In this document: one piece after another, positions 1-5,344 of the stretch
How the letters are laid out: every line of letters starts with the position of its first letter
Position numbering within the stretch: the stretch's first letter is position 1
DNA from: JAQICX01 sp964441455
GTDB taxonomy: Bacteria > Verrucomicrobiota > Kiritimatiellia > JAQICX01
Direction: 5' to 3'
DNA length: 11,064 nt
Assembly: GCA_964441455.1 (NCBI GenBank)
Contig: CAYTUX010000130.1
Coordinates: forward strand, 1 to 11,064
Translations under genes and position numbers: made by a program
The notes under the pieces: model-generated
What the model saw: only the letters and a program-made list of their open reading frames with translations
What the model was told of the DNA's origin: nothing
Databases searched by the model: none

Positions 1-2
1 TT

Positions 3-69
3 TCCTTTATATTTGGCTTTTTAACAATATACAAGTATACTGGTTAAACGCCTTTTTTTAAAGTTTTTT
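3..69 (+). pseudogene. broken N-terminal part of the permease gene
   Basis: The family normally has a membrane segment and a short linker before the PLPLCSC motif, and residues of that type are visible here but in three frames. Frame 3 reads SFIFGFL...TG (from base 3), frame 2 reads LNAFF (from base 44) and frame 1 reads LKFFLL (from base 58) and runs on into the intact core. Frame 1 is closed by TAA at 22-24. The frame changes fall near base 44 and in or next to the run of seven T at 53-59. Either the gene is decaying or the bases in these homopolymers are miscalled. The rest of the N-terminus lies outside the window. Confidence 0.45.
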
Positions 70-975
70 TTGCTACAGGACAAATGCCCTAATCGTAATT
101 TCTGGCAGATCTGCAAAGCATCTTTTTTTGGAGTTCCCCTACCACTGTGTTCGTGCAGTGTGTTACCGGTTTCAGCATCGCTCAGAGATAATGGAGCCGG
201 AAAAGGAAGTACAATATCATTTCTTACCTCAACCCCGCAAACAGGAGTAGATAGTATTTTTATAACATATTCACTTTTGGGTGGTGTATTTACGATTGTA
301 AGAGTCATAACGGCGTTTCTTACCGGTATTATAACCGGAACGGCTGTAAGTATATTTGCAGGTGAAGAGAAGAAAGATAATGAAAAACAAAAAGAGCAAG
401 CGGAGTCATGCGAAAATTGTTCTAAAGAAACAGAAAGAGAAAACCCGATATTTCATATCTTTAAATATGGTTTTCAAACCCTTCCAAAAAACATCGGCAA
501 ATCGATGCTCATCGGCATTGCTTTGTCATCAATAATAACTGTATTCCTGCCTGAAAACTTTTTTGCTGATAAAATTCTCGGAAACGAATTGGTCTCAATG
601 CTTGTCATGCTTGCGATAGGTACAGTAATCTACGTATGCTCAAGCGGATCGGTGCCGATTGTGCTTTCCTTGATTGCAAGCGGAATATCTCCCGGTGCAG
701 GCTTAGTATTCCTTATAACAGGTCCTGCTACCAACCTGGCATCTCTTTCAATACTGACAAAAATAGTCGGTGCAAAAACTGTTTTTGTATACTTATTGAC
801 TTTGTCTATAACTGCCTTAATAAGTGGATATATACTCAATCAGTTTATGGATCAAACCATTATAAACGAAATGGTTCACGCCGGGCACGAATCGCTGTCA
901 TGGTTAGACCACACAAGCGCTGTAGTCTTACTGATAATACTAAGCCAATCCATATTACCAAAAAAGATTACCTGA
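70..975 (+). CDS. ArsP_1/SO_0444-family metal-efflux permease, 5' end incomplete
   Basis: Polytopic inner-membrane permease of the ArsP_1 (former DUF318) family, whose SO_0444 branch is linked to Cu/Zn or metalloid export. Using TTG at 70 the product has 301 residues. The hallmark GVPLPLCSC is at 21-29, followed by the conserved STPQTGVDS (54-62) and TYSLLG (66-71). A charged, probably cytoplasmic loop (about 99-126) contains CxxC at 114-117, a likely metal-handling site. The second half-repeat has IYVCSSGSVPI (187-197), SPGAGLVFLITGPATN (207-222), and hydrophobic segments at roughly 145-160, 175-192, 196-218, 236-256 and 281-295. TTG is only the first start-like codon after a stop. No good ribosome site precedes it, and the family usually has roughly 45 more N-terminal residues, which appear in other frames upstream. 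The protein may therefore be a pseudogene product or the victim of sequence errors. Substrate not determinable. Confidence 0.8.
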   Translation: MLQDKCPNRNFWQICKASFFGVPLPLCSCSVLPVSASLRDNGAGKGSTISFLTSTPQTGVDSIFITYSLLGGVFTIVRVITAFLTGIITGTAVSIFAGEEKKDNEKQKEQAESCENCSKETERENPIFHIFKYGFQTLPKNIGKSMLIGIALSSIITVFLPENFFADKILGNELVSMLVMLAIGTVIYVCSSGSVPIVLSLIASGISPGAGLVFLITGPATNLASLSILTKIVGAKTVFVYLLTLSITALISGYILNQFMDQTIINEMVHAGHESLSWLDHTSAVVLLIILSQSILPKKIT

Positions 976-1045
976 ACTTATTGCAATCACAAGTGCCATT
1001 GGGCTAACAGAAAATGATATCTTATCAATGCTTCGCAAAACATGA
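944..1045 (+). other. short open tail in another frame after the permease, unidentified
   Basis: Frame 2 is open from 944 to a TGA at 1043-1045 and encodes about 33 residues including RLPELIAITSAIGL and ILSMLRKT. The composition looks protein-like, with balanced hydrophobic and charged residues, unlike the AT-rich spacer beyond. It overlaps the permease end by about 30 bases and has no start codon of its own. It could be the tail of a decayed gene fused by deletion to the permease, or chance. I do not recognise the family. Confidence 0.2.
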
Positions 1046-1218
1046 ACAAGCCATTACCTTTGCTCAAAACCTTTGTTCAATTCATACCAACATCGTTAAA
1101 GTAGTGGCGGGGGAAAGGCAATATGAAAGTTGTAGTAAAAATTCTATAAATTGAAAATGTCAAGCATGAAAAATAATATAAATATTTTTATTTAGTTTTC
1201 GATAGATAAATTTATCTG

Positions 1219-1245
1219 TTGACTTATATTGTAAGTTTATATAAT
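1219..1245 (+). promoter_or_regulatory. candidate sigma70-type promoter (distal)
   Basis: TTGACT at 1219-1224 and TATAAT at 1240-1245 are separated by 15 bp, slightly shorter than the usual 16-18. Both hexamers are close to consensus, in DNA that is almost entirely A and T, so chance matches are likely. It would drive the XRE regulator with a leader of about 210 nt. The -10 hexamer lies inside an inverted repeat, which would suit repression. Confidence 0.35.
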
Positions 1246-1255
1246 ATTGTAAACT
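1234..1255. promoter_or_regulatory. inverted repeat over a -10 box, possible operator
   Basis: AGTTTA (1234-1239) and TAAACT (1250-1255) are perfect inverted complements separated by 10 bp. The TATAAT of the distal promoter candidate begins in that spacer. This geometry fits binding of a dimeric HTH regulator such as the adjacent XRE protein. Assignment to that protein is inference. Confidence 0.35.
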
Positions 1256-1272
1256 AATAAATTTATATTAAG

Positions 1273-1298
1273 TAAACACATACATTTTAATGTGTTTA
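1273..1298. repeat. perfect 9-bp inverted repeat, possible operator
   Basis: TAAACACAT (1273-1281) and ATGTGTTTA (1290-1298) match perfectly around an 8-bp spacer. It lies between the two promoter candidates upstream of the XRE regulator. AT-rich arms and the absence of a T tract after the second arm argue for a protein-binding site rather than a terminator. Confidence 0.45.
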
Positions 1299-1310
1299 TT
1301 ATATATGGTT

Positions 1311-1339
1311 TTGTAATCTTAATATAATTCATATATAAT
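1311..1339 (+). promoter_or_regulatory. candidate sigma70-type promoter (proximal) for the XRE gene
   Basis: TTGTAA at 1311-1316 and TATAAT at 1334-1339 are separated by the ideal 17 bp. Transcription would start near 1346 and give a leader of about 115 nt before the ATG at 1462. This is the best promoter candidate in the region, although the surroundings are very AT-rich. Confidence 0.45.
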
Positions 1340-1411
1340 TTTTAAATAACAATGAAAAGCATAAAAAAAATAAACAAGACTAACTAATCGTTTACACTTT
1401 TCATAAAACTA

Positions 1412-1435
1412 CTGATGTTTTATGTAATACATCAG
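1412..1435. repeat. perfect 7-bp inverted repeat in the XRE leader
   Basis: CTGATGT (1412-1418) pairs with ACATCAG (1429-1435) around 10 bp. It ends 26 bp before the ATG and just upstream of the ribosome site (AAGGGG, 1446-1451). As DNA it could be an operator; as RNA it could be a small leader hairpin affecting translation. Confidence 0.4.
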
Positions 1436-1461
1436 ATATAAAAACAAGGGGTCAAAAAATA

Positions 1462-2166
1462 ATGAAATATGGTGAAAATTTAAAGACATTAAGAAAGGCT
1501 AGAGGCCTTACACAGATAACTCTTTCTGAATTATCCGGCGTTTCACAATCAACAATTTGTGAAATAGAAAAAAATGCATATTTACCCAAAATTGCGGTAA
1601 CTATTAAGCTTGCTAATGCTCTTGATATATCGGTTATGGAGCTTGATGAAGAGCTTGAAAAGAACATCAAAAATAGTGGTGCTCGTTTGGTAAACGCAGA
1701 TTTAACAAATTATGTTGCAACAAGTGAGTTTGAAGCTATCAAATTGATGGATTTTTCAAAAGGATTGAAAATTAACATGCCGCTTGATGATTATGTTGAA
1801 CAGGAATCAAATCAGATTATTTATCTTCCTGATGTAAAAGAAGGGGATTTTGTTGTTAAAATATGTGACAACAGTGTCTGCGGATGTTATCCTGAAGGAA
1901 CATTCCTGCACTGCAGTTATATATTTCCTGAACATGGAAGATTAGTTGTCGTGCATATGCGGGATGGTGAAATTAAGTTCAGGATTTATGCGATTAATGA
2001 TCGGAAGCAGTATCTAATGGCTATTTCAGAGAATGATTCTGATGATTTTCAGCTTAATGATAATGTGCTAAAAATTTGGACTGTTGTCAGATCTTTAAAA
2101 AATGAATTACATGTTGCAGCAAAAAGCAACAATATACATTTTAGCTGGCAAGACAGGCTTTCTTAA
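1462..2166 (+). CDS. XRE-family regulator with a LexA/CI-like (S24) C-terminal domain and a cysteine cluster
   Basis: Cytoplasmic DNA-binding regulator of 234 residues. Residues 5-60 form an XRE/Cro helix-turn-helix, with LTQITLSELSGVSQST (16-31) as the core helices. Residues from about 115 to 212 resemble the S24 fold of LexA and CI repressors: a DNSV segment (136-139) sits where the catalytic GDSM serine lies, then YPEGTFL (143-149), HGRLVVVHMRDGE (158-170) and a closing IWTVV strand. At the catalytic lysine position the aligned residue is R174, so self-cleavage looks doubtful and the domain may serve dimerisation or ligand sensing. C135, C140, C142 and C151 cluster around the former active site, which could bind a metal or respond to oxidation. 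ATG is supported by AAGGGG 10 nt upstream. Three inverted repeats upstream fit autoregulation. The target genes are unknown; the metal permease next door is a candidate. Confidence 0.85.
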   Translation: MKYGENLKTLRKARGLTQITLSELSGVSQSTICEIEKNAYLPKIAVTIKLANALDISVMELDEELEKNIKNSGARLVNADLTNYVATSEFEAIKLMDFSKGLKINMPLDDYVEQESNQIIYLPDVKEGDFVVKICDNSVCGCYPEGTFLHCSYIFPEHGRLVVVHMRDGEIKFRIYAINDRKQYLMAISENDSDDFQLNDNVLKIWTVVRSLKNELHVAAKSNNIHFSWQDRLS

Positions 2167-2186
2167 TTAAGAATCAAGAATTTATG

Positions 2187-2217
2187 AATGGGCGTCAAGA
2201 CAGACGCCCATTTATTT
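2187..2217 (+). terminator. intrinsic terminator after the XRE regulator
   Basis: ATGGGCGTC (2188-2196) and GACGCCCAT (2203-2211) form a perfect 9-bp GC-rich stem with the 6-nt loop AAGACA, extended by one A-T pair. It is followed by TTTATTT. It lies about 20 bp after the stop codon and closes the monocistronic XRE unit. Confidence 0.9.
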
Positions 2218-2457
2218 ATCATCCTCGTATTTTTTCTTTCACTAAAGAGCTTTGGGAAATAATTGTCATCATTTAGTTTTTTAACTCAAGACAGAAAAAC
2301 TGTAAATGGTAAACTTTAAACTATTTTGTTGCCCAAAAACGAAAAAACAAAACCTCATACATTGATTTTATAGGCTTCTTCGCTATGGTTTCCCGCCATG
2401 CGGGATCACAGGTTCCAGCCTCGCCAAGGCGTTTAATCAAACTCATATTTATACTCT
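2218..2457. other. gene-free spacer, first part
   Basis: No coding sequence with plausible start, ribosome site and composition is visible on either strand. The first 150 bp are AT-rich and featureless. From about 2375 the composition changes to short GC-rich palindromic pieces, including the hairpin at 2391-2405 and CGCCAAGGCG near 2422-2431. Confidence 0.6.
2391..2405. repeat. triloop hairpin TCCCGC-CAT-GCGGGA
   Basis: Perfect 6-bp stem (2391-2396 with 2400-2405) around a three-base loop CAT. It has the same architecture as seven other hairpins in the intergenic DNA of this window. No T tract follows, so it is not a simple terminator. Confidence 0.6.
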
Positions 2458-2498
2458 CAACCAGAAAAACAGGATCTAAGGTCTTAGATTTCTGGTTG
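2458..2498. repeat. bulged inverted repeat at the start of the long repeat
   Basis: CAACCAGAA (2458-2466) pairs with TTCTGGTTG (2490-2498), and inside it ATCTAAG (2474-2480) pairs with CTTAGAT (2483-2489) around GT. Seven bases bulge on the left arm. Only the right arm belongs to the 122-bp repeat shared with the end of the window; the left arm is absent from the second copy. Confidence 0.55.
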
Positions 2499-2604
2499 GT
2501 TGACTAAAAGTGCATTTTATCCAATATAATTAAGGAATATATTTTTATTTTATCACCTTTTGGGTGATAAATTAAAAAATTAGTTTCAGCGGACGCCGAG
2601 GACG
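2483..2604. repeat. 122-bp dispersed direct repeat, copy 1
   Basis: This segment matches 10930-11051 with 120 of 122 bases identical (differences at 2499 and 2527) in the same orientation. It contains a perfect 9-bp hairpin, TTTATCACC with GGTGATAAA (2549-2571), and ends in CAGCGGACGCCGAGGACG. It also holds TTGACT (2500-2505) and TATAAT (2525-2530), but their 19-bp spacing and the TAGAAT in copy 2 make a promoter doubtful. No reading frame is conserved, so it is a non-coding repeat. Confidence 0.9.
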
Positions 2605-2682
2605 GCATCCCTCCCATGTGAACCTTACAGACTAATGTTGGATTGCAATTTTAACCGGGAGGGTTGGCGTCCCCGCCGACCG
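2590..2682. repeat. GC-rich imperfect palindrome next to repeat copy 1
   Basis: The arms at 2590-2615 and 2657-2682 are inverted complements at 21 of 26 positions, with CCCTCCC/GGGAGGG perfect at the inner end. They enclose 41 bp of AT-rich DNA. The GGACGCC/GGCGTCC words stand out from their AT-rich surroundings. The left arm begins inside the long repeat, and copy 2 diverges part-way through it. It resembles a REP- or MITE-like palindrome, class not identified. Confidence 0.6.
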
Positions 2683-2824
2683 AAAAGGGTATTTAACCAG
2701 AAAAATAGGAAGAGTTAATATTTTTGCATTTATTTTCTTTCAAAAAAAATTCTTTTTTTGTATCATTACTAAATAAAGAAAATATTTGTATAAATTTCAA
2801 ATAGATATTGGCGTATAAAAAGAT

Positions 2825-3448
2825 ATGATTGCAATAATTGATTACAAAGCAGGAAACTTAACAAGCGTTAAGCTGGCAGTTAAAGAGGTCGGGGGTGATG
2901 CTCTAATCACAAGCGATTTGGATATAATACGTTCTGCTGATCGCATTATTTTCCCGGGGGTTGGTGCAGCCGGTGCAGCAATGCATAATTTAAAAGAGCT
3001 GAACTTAGATACCTTAGTAAAAGAACAGATTTCCTCAGGCAAGCCTTTTCTGGGAATTTGTGTCGGACTGCAGGTGCTTTTTGACAGGTCAGAGGAAGAT
3101 GGCGGAACAAACTGTCTAGGCATTGTACCCGGAAAGGTAAAGCTATTTATATCGGCACCTCCTGAAACCAAAGTTCCCCAAATGGGTTGGAATAGTGTTG
3201 ATTTTGTTAAACCTCACCCGCTGTTACAAGGTGTTAAAAACAACAGTTACTTCTATTTTGTACACAGTTACTACCCATATCCATCAGACAAAACTTATAC
3301 TTTGGGTGAAACATCGTATGCTGATGTGACATTTTCATCTGTGATTTACAAAGACAATCTGGTTGCCACTCAATTTCACCTTGAAAAGTCAGGAAAAGTG
3401 GGACTTAAAATTTTAGAAAACTTTTGCAGATGGGATGGGAAATGCTGA
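2825..3448 (+). CDS. hisH: imidazole glycerol phosphate synthase, glutaminase subunit HisH
   Basis: Class I glutamine amidotransferase of 207 residues, a normal length for HisH. It hydrolyses glutamine and feeds ammonia to HisF in the fifth step of histidine biosynthesis, in the cytoplasm. The N-terminus MIAIIDYKAGNLTSV, the oxyanion-region PGVGAAG (44-50), the nucleophile C79 in GICVGLQ, the interface PQMGWNSV (118-125), FVHSYY (145-150), and H185 and E187 complete the Cys-His-Glu triad. The usual FHPEKS reads FHLEKS, with Leu186 in place of proline. The ATG has no strong Shine-Dalgarno sequence. The stop overlaps the hisF start, so the subunits are probably translationally coupled. No other his gene is in the window. 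A nearby hisH-hisF pair can also serve glycan amidation, but the sequence looks like the histidine enzyme. Confidence 0.93.
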   Translation: MIAIIDYKAGNLTSVKLAVKEVGGDALITSDLDIIRSADRIIFPGVGAAGAAMHNLKELNLDTLVKEQISSGKPFLGICVGLQVLFDRSEEDGGTNCLGIVPGKVKLFISAPPETKVPQMGWNSVDFVKPHPLLQGVKNNSYFYFVHSYYPYPSDKTYTLGETSYADVTFSSVIYKDNLVATQFHLEKSGKVGLKILENFCRWDGKC

Positions 3449-4221
3449 CAAAAAGAATAATACCATGTCTTGATATAAGAGACAAAAAGGTTACCAAAGG
3501 GGTAAAATTCAAAAACAACATCGTACTTGGCGACCCGGTTGAAATGGCTGTTAAATATTATGAAGCCGGCTGTGATGAACTTGTCTTTTATGATATTACA
3601 GCATCGTCCGAAGGTCGCCCGATTGATATAGACATGGTTAGAGCAGTTGCTGAAAACATCTACATTCCTTTTGCTGTTGGAGGAGGTATATCTTCTCTTA
3701 AAGATATGGAAATGGCTCTTCTTGCAGGAGCGGAAAAAGTTTCTGTAAACTCTTTGGCAATTACCAATCCTGCAATTATAGGAGAAGGTTCAAAGGCTTT
3801 CGGCGCACAATGTATTGTGCTGGGAATGGATCCGATAAAAACGGAAAATTCAGACAAATGTCCCTCCGGATATGAGATCACCCGTCGTGGCGGTCGCGAA
3901 TTCACAGGCATTGATGCTCTTGAATGGGCTAAAAAAGCGGAGGACTTAGGTGTTGGAGAAATTGTAGTTAATTCGGTGGATGCAGATGGAACACGAGAAG
4001 GATGCGAGCTGGAATTAACAAAAATGATATCTGTTAATGTTAATGTACCGGTAGTTGCTTCCGGCGGGGTTGGTTGTTCACAGCATATGGTTGATGTTTT
4101 CAACTACTCCCATGCTGATGCTGTCATTATAGCCGGCATGATTCATACCGGAGATTATACAATCCGCCAGATAAAAGAAGAACTCTCTCAAAGGGGTGTG
4201 CCGGTAAGGAAACAGGGATAA
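3442..4221 (+). CDS. hisF: imidazole glycerol phosphate synthase, cyclase subunit HisF
   Basis: Cytoplasmic (beta/alpha)8-barrel enzyme that uses ammonia from HisH to convert PRFAR to imidazole glycerol phosphate and AICAR, linking histidine and purine synthesis. The start chosen is ATG at 3442, which gives MLTKRIIPCLD and 259 residues, exactly the family pattern. It overlaps the hisH stop (ATGCTGA), and GGGA lies just upstream. The catalytic acids D11 (CLDI) and D130 (GMDP) fall at the same numbers as in the Thermotoga enzyme. Phosphate-binding elements are VGGGI (79-83), SVN (101-103), DADGT (180-184) and ASGGVG (206-211). The ammonia-gate residue K4 region is conserved. No anomaly was seen. 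Confidence 0.95.
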   Translation: MLTKRIIPCLDIRDKKVTKGVKFKNNIVLGDPVEMAVKYYEAGCDELVFYDITASSEGRPIDIDMVRAVAENIYIPFAVGGGISSLKDMEMALLAGAEKVSVNSLAITNPAIIGEGSKAFGAQCIVLGMDPIKTENSDKCPSGYEITRRGGREFTGIDALEWAKKAEDLGVGEIVVNSVDADGTREGCELELTKMISVNVNVPVVASGGVGCSQHMVDVFNYSHADAVIIAGMIHTGDYTIRQIKEELSQRGVPVRKQG

Positions 4222-4310
4222 TTTATAATAGATAGTTGATAATTAATAATGGCAAGGAAGTTAGACAGTTAGTTAGTTCGATTGTTAGATGGCAGAATGG
4301 CTCACTGTAG

Positions 4311-4329
4311 CCGTGTCGCCTCGGCACGG
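4311..4329. repeat. triloop hairpin CCGTGTCG-CCT-CGGCACGG
   Basis: An 8-bp stem with one T-G pair around the loop CCT, GC-rich in an AT-rich spacer. First of the run of hairpins between hisF and cpaB. No T tract follows on the + strand. Confidence 0.6.
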
Positions 4330-4339
4330 AAAGAACATG

Positions 4340-4360
4340 CCGACTAGCAGAGCTAGTCGG
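4340..4360. repeat. triloop hairpin CCGACTAGC-AGA-GCTAGTCGG
   Basis: Perfect 9-bp stem (4340-4348 with 4352-4360) with loop AGA, followed by eight A. For rightward transcripts an A tract does not act as a terminator. On the other strand the T tract precedes the stem, so it is not a terminator there either. Confidence 0.65.
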
Positions 4361-4373
4361 AAAAAAAATACTT

Positions 4374-4390
4374 GCAAGCTGGAAGCTTGC
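4374..4390. repeat. triloop hairpin GCAAGCT-GGA-AGCTTGC
   Basis: Perfect 7-bp stem with loop GGA. The word TTGCGTTAC overlaps and follows its right arm (4387-4395). That word recurs as TTGTGTTAC at 4448-4456 and TTGCGTTAC at 9799-9807, each time after a hairpin-like sequence. Confidence 0.65.
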
Positions 4391-4405
4391 GTTACCTTGG
4401 GTAGC

Positions 4406-4422
4406 ACAACCTTCTAGGTTGT
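4406..4422. repeat. triloop hairpin ACAACCT-TCT-AGGTTGT
   Basis: Perfect 7-bp stem with loop TCT. The left flank GTAGCACAAC (4401-4410) recurs with one change as GCAGCACAAC at 9777-9786. Confidence 0.65.
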
Positions 4423-4492
4423 AGGCATTGACTTGCAACAAGGATCGTTGTGTTACCATAGAATTTAGAACGAAAATTAAGGATAAAAAGAT

Positions 4493-5329
4493 ATGAAACA
4501 AAAGATTATACCAATAGTATCAATTCTTGCAGGTGTTCTTGCATTTATGTTATCTATTCGATACTTCAATGCCGAACAGGAAAAATTGAATGCACAGAGA
4601 GCACGGCTTGAAGCAAGTTCAGCAATGGTTAAAGTTATTGCGGCGGCAAAAAATATTCCGGCAAACACACCTCTTACTATTGAAGATTTAGGGACAGTAT
4701 CTGTTCAGAAATCAACGTTAAGAGAAACACCTGTTTATCCCGAAGATTACAAAAAGATTCTGGGAAGGAAGCTTATATATGATCTGAAGAATGAGTCAAT
4801 GATTCTCTGGTCTGATATTGAAGGCGGTTCAGCTGTATTGGCTCCTCAGCTTGAATCAATGATTAAGCCGGGGCTTCGAGCCATATCCATAAACGTTTCC
4901 GGTGCTCACGCTGTAAGTGGAATGGTCAGACCCAACAACCGCGTTGATGTGCTTGGCACATTTTCTTTTCCTTCTAAAACCATTGAGGGTGAGCTCGAAG
5001 CTGTTACACTTACTGTACTTCAGGATGTAACAATTCTTGCTACAGGAAACGAAATGGCTCATAAAAGAGTTCAGAGCACAACATCCATCAACGGATATCA
5101 GCCGCAGAAAAGTTATAGTACCGTAACGCTGGAAGTAACTCCAAGGGAGGCCGAACTGCTTACTTTTGCACAAACGGTTCAGGGTCGGTTGACTCTTGCT
5201 CTTCGTAATTCAGACGATGTGTCATTTGAGAAAGATTTACCTGAAGTCAACTTTCAGCAACTTGAAACAAGTTTACCGGAGCTAAATGAATATAGACAGA
5301 AAAACATTAGAAACAAAAAGAACTTATAA
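4493..5329 (+). CDS. cpaB: Flp/Tad pilus assembly protein CpaB (RcpC)
   Basis: Periplasmic, membrane-anchored protein of 278 residues that works with the outer-membrane secretin of Flp/Tad machines. One N-terminal membrane segment (about 5-23) is followed by a short charged helix (24-44). Then comes the SAF domain, VKVIAAAKNIPANTPLTIED (46-65), the signature of CpaB. The RcpC/CpaB domain follows, with RAISINVSGAHAVSGMVRP near 128-146 and NRVDVLGTF, ending in LTLALRNSDD. The start is supported by TAAGGA (4478-4483) nine bases before the ATG. It is first in the cpaB-cpaF-tadB-tadC operon, 15 bp ahead of cpaF. A secretin gene is normally adjacent but is absent here. Family assignment is secure; its partner is inferred. 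Confidence 0.9.
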   Translation: MKQKIIPIVSILAGVLAFMLSIRYFNAEQEKLNAQRARLEASSAMVKVIAAAKNIPANTPLTIEDLGTVSVQKSTLRETPVYPEDYKKILGRKLIYDLKNESMILWSDIEGGSAVLAPQLESMIKPGLRAISINVSGAHAVSGMVRPNNRVDVLGTFSFPSKTIEGELEAVTLTVLQDVTILATGNEMAHKRVQSTTSINGYQPQKSYSTVTLEVTPREAELLTFAQTVQGRLTLALRNSDDVSFEKDLPEVNFQQLETSLPELNEYRQKNIRNKKNL

Positions 5330-5344
5330 CTCTTTGGAGATTTT

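Larger units (their letters stand above)
2459..2710. repeat. 16-bp direct repeats flanking a repeat element
   Basis: AACCAGAAAAACAGGA (2459-2474) recurs as AACCAGAAAAATAGGA (2695-2710), 15 of 16 identical. The pair brackets the long repeat and its GC-rich palindrome. Such bracketing may mark the ends of one element or a tandem unit. The repeats are longer than most target-site duplications. Confidence 0.4.
4222..4492. other. hisF-cpaB spacer filled with hairpins
   Basis: Gene-free 271 bp. After an AT-rich start with TTAGNNAGTTAG-like repetition (4260-4290), it holds four perfect triloop hairpins (listed separately). A fifth, imperfect one follows at 4434-4452, where CAAC and GTTG words surround AAGGATC. 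No promoter with acceptable hexamers was found. Confidence 0.6.

Noticed and set aside
2500..2530. Mobile promoter inside the long repeat (TTGACT and TATAAT)
   Set aside because: Spacing is 19 bp and the second copy has TAGAAT, so a conserved promoter function is unlikely.
2766..2794. Promoter for hisH with TATAAA at 2789-2794
   Set aside because: At 17 bp upstream only TTACTA is found, which matches the consensus poorly, in nearly pure AT sequence. Too weak to list.
2842..3171. 109-codon reading frame on the minus strand inside hisH
   Set aside because: It lies wholly inside a gene with intact catalytic motifs and is a shadow of its codon pattern. The same holds for the minus-strand frames inside hisF, cpaF, tadB and rdgB.
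4340..4368. Terminator formed by the hairpin at 4340-4360 with the A8 run
   Set aside because: The A run follows the stem on the + strand. On the minus strand the T run comes before the stem, so neither direction gives a stem followed by U.
4428..4464. TTGACT (4428-4433) as a -35 box for the Tad operon
   Set aside because: The nearest -10-like hexamers (TACCAT, TAGAAT) are 20 and 25 bp away, and the sequence is part of the hairpin run, so a promoter is not supported.
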